NCBI GenBank assembly: GCA_947504875.1
Contig: CANNJI010000022.1
Coordinates: forward strand, 1 to 33,900
Source of the DNA: Legionellaceae bacterium
GTDB lineage: Bacteria; Pseudomonadota; Gammaproteobacteria; Legionellales; Legionellaceae
DNA length: 33,900 nucleotides
Direction of reading: 5' to 3'
Shown here: positions 30,129 to 33,900 of the stretch, piece by piece
Layout: each line of letters opens with the position of its first letter
Position numbering within the stretch: the stretch's first letter is position 1
Notes under the pieces: generated by a model
What the model was told of the DNA's origin: nothing
Seen by the model: only the letters and a program-made list of their open reading frames with translations
The model's database searches: none
Translations under genes and position numbers: made by a program

Positions 30129-30821
30129 TTACTCACCCGTGGTCTGCATTGTTAAAGCTCCGGCCTTCAAAATCATACGATGATTCATGCATGAGGCAAG
30201 TTGGGCATCATGCGTTACAATTACAAGTGCGGCATTATGTTGTTGGTTGAGCTTAAGCATAAGATCAAACACCTGCATCGCCGTTGTATTATCTAAATTT
30301 CCTGTCGGCTCATCAGCAAAAACGCAATCTGGCTTATTCACCAGTGCACGCGCAATAGCAACGCGCTGCCGCTCTCCGCCCGATAGTTGTGCCGGCTTAT
30401 GGTGAACGCGCGCACCCAAACCAACCGCGTTGAGTATGTCATGCGCAGACGCTCGAGCTTCTTGAATAGATTTATTTGCTAGCAACAACGGCATAGCAAC
30501 ATTTTCAAGTGCTGTAAATTCTCTTAAGAGATGATGAAATTGATAAACAAAACCAATATGTTTATTTCTAAGTTGACAACGTTGTTTTTCTGAAAATAAT
30601 TGCCAATCTTTTCCTTGAATAAGCACCTCTCCTGCGCTTGGTTTATCAAGCCCACCCAACAAATGCAATAACGTGCTTTTTCCAGAGCCAGAGGAGCCAA
30701 CAATTGCGATGCAATCACCCGGATTAATCGTTAAATTAAGATGCTCAAAGACATCAACCGTTGAATGTCCATCTTGATATGATTTTCGTAAGCCCGTGCA
30801 CTGAATCAGTGGATTACTCAT
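30129..30821 (-). CDS. lolD: Lipoprotein-releasing ABC transporter ATPase
   Basis: The 230-aa ATPase starts at the ATG at 30821 ([18 protein letters not shown]). Walker A is [18 protein letters not shown], the signature is [15 protein letters not shown], Walker B is [12 protein letters not shown], and the switch His lies in [10 protein letters not shown]. It powers release of lipoproteins from the inner membrane to LolA. Its start overlaps the lolC/E stop by 8 bp; the 12-residue extension in the track is permease sequence. Confidence 0.96.
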   Translation of the reverse strand: MSNPLIQCTGLRKSYQDGHSTVDVFEHLNLTINPGDCIAIVGSSGSGKSTLLHLLGGLDKPSAGEVLIQGKDWQLFSEKQRCQLRNKHIGFVYQFHHLLREFTALENVAMPLLLANKSIQEARASAHDILNAVGLGARVHHKPAQLSGGERQRVAIARALVNKPDCVFADEPTGNLDNTTAMQVFDLMLKLNQQHNAALVIVTHDAQLASCMNHRMILKAGALTMQTTGE

Positions 30822-32058
30822 AATGCAAAGCCTCCGCAATGATGGTTCGTGATGCACGCCAAGCAGGATACAACGTTGCGATAAAACTCATGATTAAAGC
30901 AATGAAACAGACCAGGTATAAATCATGCGGCAAAATTTTAGACGGTAGATAATCAACAAAATAAATATTAGACGACAGCAGTTGTACGCCAATAAAGGAC
31001 TGCAACGCGCTGACAATCGTCGCAGCATTGCTTGCAAGGATCAAACCACCCAACAAACCAAGCAGGGTACCTACAAAACCGATTAACATGCCTTGTACAA
31101 TAAAAATAGCCAAGATGGTTCGGGGTGTTGCGCCCATTGTCCGTAAAATGGCGATATCCGCCTGTTTATCATTTACAACCATCACCAAGGAGGATACTAA
31201 ATTAAACGCGGCAACAGCAATGATCAACATCAGAATCAAAAACATCATTGTTTTTTCCATTTTAACAGCCTGAAAAAATTCGCCAAATTGTTCAGTCCAA
31301 TTGCCAACCTCGTATGCCTCTCCTAAGGATTCTCGAATTTCAGCTGAGAGTTTGGGTGCATCGTAAATATTATTAATTTTAAGTTTAAGACCTGTAACAT
31401 CTTGTCCAAGTCGCATTAGCTTTTGCGCATCGGGCAAATCAATAAATGCTAGTTTTGTGTCAAAATTAAACCCGGTTCCTGCAGAGAAAATACCAACCAC
31501 AGTGAATCGTTTAAAACGAGGAATCATGCCAGCTGGCGTTACTGTTGCCTCAGGAATCATTACGGTCATTTTATCCCCGACCATAACACCCATTCGCTCA
31601 GCGATCCCCCGACCCAAGACCATGCCGAAATGTGTCATTTGATGGATATCGCCTAACAATAATTTATCGCTCAAATGGGTTATTTTTTCTTCTACTTCGG
31701 GCAGTATCCCTGTAATCACAACAGGAGACACTTGACCATCATAGGTTAAAAGCCCCTGCCCACCCACAAAAGGAGCAACCGCTTTTACGCCATTCATTTT
31801 AGATAATTTTTTAGCCAAGGCTTGCCAATCAGCAACATGGCCATCTTGGGCATTAATCGTAATTTCTGGGGCCATACCAAAAAAGCGTTTATGAATTTCT
31901 TCGTCAAATCCATTCATCACCGACAACACCGTAATGAGCACCATGACGCCTAAGCCAATACCAAACATAGAGCTTAAAGAAATAAAAGAAACAAAATGAT
32001 TCTTTTTCTTAGCTCGGGTGTAGCGTAAACCCACATAAAACGACAGCGGCTTAAACAT
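30814..32058 (-). CDS. lolC: Lipoprotein-releasing ABC transporter permease (LolC/LolE family)
   Basis: The 414-aa permease opens [26 protein letters not shown] with the first membrane helix, has a large periplasmic domain (about 50-260), and then three helices in an FtsX-type core ([20 protein letters not shown]...[20 protein letters not shown]). Only one permease gene is adjacent to lolD, so the partner is elsewhere or the complex is a homodimer of a LolF-like subunit. The symbol lolC is by family and position; lolE or lolF cannot be excluded. First gene of the minus-strand envelope block, divergent from tRNA-Leu. Confidence 0.92.
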   Translation of the reverse strand: MFKPLSFYVGLRYTRAKKKNHFVSFISLSSMFGIGLGVMVLITVLSVMNGFDEEIHKRFFGMAPEITINAQDGHVADWQALAKKLSKMNGVKAVAPFVGGQGLLTYDGQVSPVVITGILPEVEEKITHLSDKLLLGDIHQMTHFGMVLGRGIAERMGVMVGDKMTVMIPEATVTPAGMIPRFKRFTVVGIFSAGTGFNFDTKLAFIDLPDAQKLMRLGQDVTGLKLKINNIYDAPKLSAEIRESLGEAYEVGNWTEQFGEFFQAVKMEKTMMFLILMLIIAVAAFNLVSSLVMVVNDKQADIAILRTMGATPRTILAIFIVQGMLIGFVGTLLGLLGGLILASNAATIVSALQSFIGVQLLSSNIYFVDYLPSKILPHDLYLVCFIALIMSFIATLYPAWRASRTIIAEALHYE

Positions 32059-32153
32059 GCTTCATGGCTATATTTGAGGAGTGAGAAAGCATTGTATAAA
32101 AAAAATGACAAACAAGATATATTTTAAAAAGAGAAAAATAGTTCTTGTTTTCA

Positions 32154-32181
32154 TTGCATATCAGGTGTTCTTTGTTATAAT
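32154..32181 (+). promoter_or_regulatory. Promoter of tRNA-Leu
   Basis: TTGCAT (32154-32159) and TATAAT (32176-32181) are 16 bp apart. This places the start site within about 10 nt of the mature tRNA 5' end. Confidence 0.65.
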
Positions 32182-32193
32182 TGCGCCTGTACT

Positions 32194-32277
32194 GCCGGGG
32201 TGGCGGAATTGGTAGACGCGCCGGATTCAAAATCCGGTGATGGTGACATCGTGTCGGTTCGACTCCGACCCTCGGTA
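32194..32277 (+). tRNA. tRNA-Leu (anticodon CAA)
   Basis: The sequence folds as a class II tRNA. The acceptor is GCCGGGG/CCTCGGT with G1-U72, as in some Leu tRNAs. The D arm is in GGCGGAATTGGTAGACGC, and the anticodon stem CCGGA/TCCGG carries loop TTCAAAA (anticodon CAA, reading UUG). The long variable arm is GATG-GTGA-CATC and the T arm is GTCGG-TTCGACT-CCGAC. The discriminator A is followed by CAA rather than an encoded CCA, so the tail would have to be repaired by CCA-adding enzyme. Confidence 0.95.
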
Positions 32278-32313
32278 CAATTAAACAATCTTGAACCCTT
32301 TCCAAAGAGTCCT

Positions 32314-32583
32314 CTAGTCCACTGACGATAAAAAGGAGCTTTGCGTTGAGCGTGATACAATATCACGCCATTGCGAAAAATAGTCGTATACCGTTGATTT
32401 TGGTGGGAAACATTTTAGCAGGTAATCCCTCTGACAACCTGTTCGAAGCAAATAAAATACAGCGTTCATCACCTCAGGCATATCCGTGGTTTTTGGTCGA
32501 CCACCATCCTTCTCCGCAGGTATCATCGGCTGAATGATGGCCCATTGTTTGTCAGTCAAATCACTTTGATATCGCTTGCTCAT
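32314..32583 (-). pseudogene. Truncated IS5-type transposase (N-terminal DUF4096 part)
   Basis: MSKRYQSDLTDKQWAIIQPMIP, then GGRPKTTDMPEVMNAVFYLLRTGC and STVYDYFSQWRD, are the N-terminal domain of IS5-group transposases. After residue 74 the family sequence stops, the rest (IVSRSTQSSF...) is unrelated, and the DDE catalytic domain is missing. The break lies at a small hairpin (32350-32368). The region 32584-32735 upstream of the start includes a candidate IS end, GGTGTCCGGAAAGGG (minus strand), near 32705. It is not functional by itself. Confidence 0.85.
32350..32368. repeat. Small perfect hairpin at the transposase break
   Basis: GCGTGAT-ACAAT-ATCACGC is a 7-bp stem with a 5-nt loop. It covers the point where transposase similarity ends, and may mark the deletion or insertion junction. 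Confidence 0.6.
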
Positions 32584-32735
32584 CCAATCAAATCAAATCA
32601 CGGTAATTTTAAAATCAGTAGAGCATAATTTATCATCAAATAGTTCGCCATATGATGATTTTAATTTGAACATGAAAATAGCATCGCGGGGGCTATTACC
32701 CTTTCCGGACACCCTCAAAGGCTGCAACGCTGGGC

Positions 32736-33473
32736 TTAAAACGCGTGAATACACCACACAGCGGATTGATAGTCCTTTGGATCAGAAGCTTTTTGGTTAG
32801 AATTCACCGTAAAATTAATTCGCCATGCGTTGTTTTGATCGTCCTCGGTCGAGCTCCAAAGAAAGGCATCATCACCAGGTTGACGATTCAATACACTCTG
32901 TTGCAAGTACATCTGGTTGAGCTCATACAATGAAGGCAGGTACCAATTTCCAATGCAACTGGCGCCGCTGGTATCGGGTGAGCATGTGCTGCTGTCTGCT
33001 TTTACCTCATAATTGACGCATACTTGGGCGGCCATATTGTTTAGCGTATTCGATTGAGGAACAGCTGCAGCAGCGGAGAGAGCGGCGACAGTCGATTGCA
33101 CCCCAACCATCAAGGAGGTGTTCATGGCACCGGCTCTTATCCCATCGCCTGTTGCATTGACAATTACATTGACAGTAAAACTATCCAGCGAGCCATTCCA
33201 TCTTTGTCCAGTTGCATTTTGCCTACTGGCGGCCACTAAACCATGCGTGCCGGTACTGTCCACATAAAATACGGTACCGCCCAAGGCTTGCTGCCCTACA
33301 GTATAGGTGGGTATAGTCGGTAGACTGGATATTTCAGATGCAATGTAATTGCGAATGCTGTTGATCTGGGATTGAACGTATGCAACCGATGCCGGATTCA
33401 GATTACTCGCGGCTTGGTTTGGGGTTGTGAAGGTTAATGCGATAACAGCAATAAAAAGTACTTTTTTTCTCAT
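32736..33473 (-). CDS. Secreted DUF1566-domain protein
   Basis: The 245-aa precursor has a signal peptide (MRKKVLFIAVIALTFTTPNQAA). A short helical stalk (SVAYVQSQINSIRNYIASEISS) is followed by a DUF1566 domain, starting GQQALGGTVFYVDSTGTHGLVAA and continuing with the diagnostic CIGNWYLPSLYELNQMY, AFLWSSTEDDQNNAW and final AVWCIHAF. Proteins of this type are repeated in Legionella genomes as surface or secreted proteins of unknown role. Three or four Cys suggest disulfides. The leader contains overlapping palindromes that cover the ribosome-binding site. The truncated IS lies downstream. Confidence 0.82.
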   Translation of the reverse strand: MRKKVLFIAVIALTFTTPNQAASNLNPASVAYVQSQINSIRNYIASEISSLPTIPTYTVGQQALGGTVFYVDSTGTHGLVAASRQNATGQRWNGSLDSFTVNVIVNATGDGIRAGAMNTSLMVGVQSTVAALSAAAAVPQSNTLNNMAAQVCVNYEVKADSSTCSPDTSGASCIGNWYLPSLYELNQMYLQQSVLNRQPGDDAFLWSSTEDDQNNAWRINFTVNSNQKASDPKDYQSAVWCIHAF

Positions 33474-33531
33474 GATAGTCCCTATCAGTGATATAGGGGG
33501 TTGAAAAATATTTCGTATTAGAAACCCCTAT
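33474..33531 (-). promoter_or_regulatory. Leader of the DUF1566 gene with alternative hairpins and a tetO-like palindrome
   Basis: On the minus strand three segments are found in order: AATAGGGGTT (from 33531), AACCCCCTAT (33502-33493) and ATAGGGA (33485-33479). The last is the likely ribosome-binding site. The middle segment can pair with the first or with the last, but not with both. On the plus strand CTATCAGTGATA (33482-33493) is close to the TetR operator core, and TGATAG-TCC-CTATCA (33473-33487) is a second perfect palindrome. Confidence 0.5.
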
Positions 33532-33900
33532 TACTTTAAAGGACAAATCCGATTAAAACAAATATAAGGTTCTAATGTAATGAACCCTTCCCCCTTTACT
33601 ATAAAAAGCTTGCTTGGCGCAAACCCCATTGATTTGAAATGTATGGCAATCGTACTGAGGTCTCTTTTATTAATTCTCGTTACACAGCGTCATAGCCCCT
33701 ATTGCGAAAAAGAACTCGCCTGTTACTCATCCAGATTTTGATTGGAAACCGACTAGGCAACGTCCCTAAAGTTTTTTTACAGCTTTCTCAACCATAATCT
33801 GAGCACATATTTTTCAGTTTATTTCGATCTACCCCCTCTCCCCTGAGGGATCCCCTCATATTTCTTCCCATCGCCATGCAAGAGAATTTTGTAGCACCTG
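33532..33900. other. Region without a recognisable gene
   Basis: No ORF with family-like sequence or good start was found on either strand. It contains a weak hairpin (AAGGTTC...GAACCCTT, 33567-33588), whose plus-strand tail runs into CCCCCTTTACT, and a short palindrome TGAGGG-ATC-CCCTCA (33844-33858). The promoter of the DUF1566 gene may lie near 33532-33560 (minus strand TTGTTT, 16 bp, TTAAAG). The window ends here. Confidence 0.5.

Noticed and set aside
32051-32305. Minus-strand ORF of 84 aa overlapping tRNA-Leu and its promoter
   Set aside because: Same cause: antisense of a tRNA gene plus intergenic AT-rich sequence, with no family-like content.
32175-32366. ORF on the minus strand (63 aa) with RSRTDTMSPSPDFESGAS
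   Set aside because: This is the reverse reading of the tRNA-Leu gene, a well-known kind of false ORF.

Overview
The window looks like chromosomal DNA of a Gammaproteobacterium, most likely a Legionella-type organism. This is inferred from protein style and gene content, not from a database match. Base composition is moderately AT-rich. The unbroken run sdhCDAB-sucABCD, the Fis paralogue, the DUF945 (YdgA-like) protein, the DUF1566 secreted protein and the family-level sequences all fit Legionellaceae.

Layout. (1) 1-3437: a perfect inverted repeat, then on the minus strand a Fis-family regulator, a DUF945 protein with a clear intrinsic terminator, and an MFS transporter. (2) 3438-6720 is the most accessory-looking part. 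It holds an SseB-N-like protein, an RMF-like protein with a C-terminal membrane helix, a 593-aa protein that joins a ferritin-like di-iron domain to a 2-oxoacid-dehydrogenase E2-type acyltransferase domain, and a small two-helix membrane protein. Two of these genes are preceded by decayed ends of the same palindromic repeat, which also occurs as a 108-bp copy at 21.5 kb. (3) 6818-16806, minus strand: a tightly packed TCA-cycle operon, transcribed sdhC-sdhD-sdhA-sdhB-sucA-sucB-sucC-sucD-pdxH, with a good sigma70-type promoter before sdhC. (4) 16886-19471, minus: an unknown 216-aa protein, a phosphomannomutase/phosphoglucomutase and dUTPase. (5) 19570-21510, plus: a cation-diffusion-facilitator exporter and a ZIP importer behind one promoter with an operator-like palindrome at the start site. 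(6) 21635-24712, minus: skp/ompH, then an intrinsic terminator, then fabZ, lpxA and serS. The usual lpxD between skp and fabZ is absent. (7) 24870-26498: an AhpD-like protein, and divergently a dienelactone hydrolase overlapping a CinA C-terminal (PncC) amidase gene. (8) 26564-32058, minus: an envelope block transcribed lolC/E-lolD-SPOR/beta-barrel protein-mreB-mreC-mreD. (9) 32194-33900: tRNA-Leu(CAA), a truncated IS5-type transposase, a secreted DUF1566 protein with an unusual leader, and about 430 bp without genes.

How the genes work together. SdhCDAB and SucABCD carry 2-oxoglutarate to fumarate; the E3 subunit is not in the window. PdxH at the end of that operon makes pyridoxal phosphate. 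LolCD, MreBCD and the SPOR-barrel protein form an envelope/cell-shape group, and Skp, FabZ and LpxA serve outer-membrane protein and lipid A assembly. The best candidate for something undescribed is the di-iron/acyltransferase fusion and its small neighbours at 3.6-6.7 kb.
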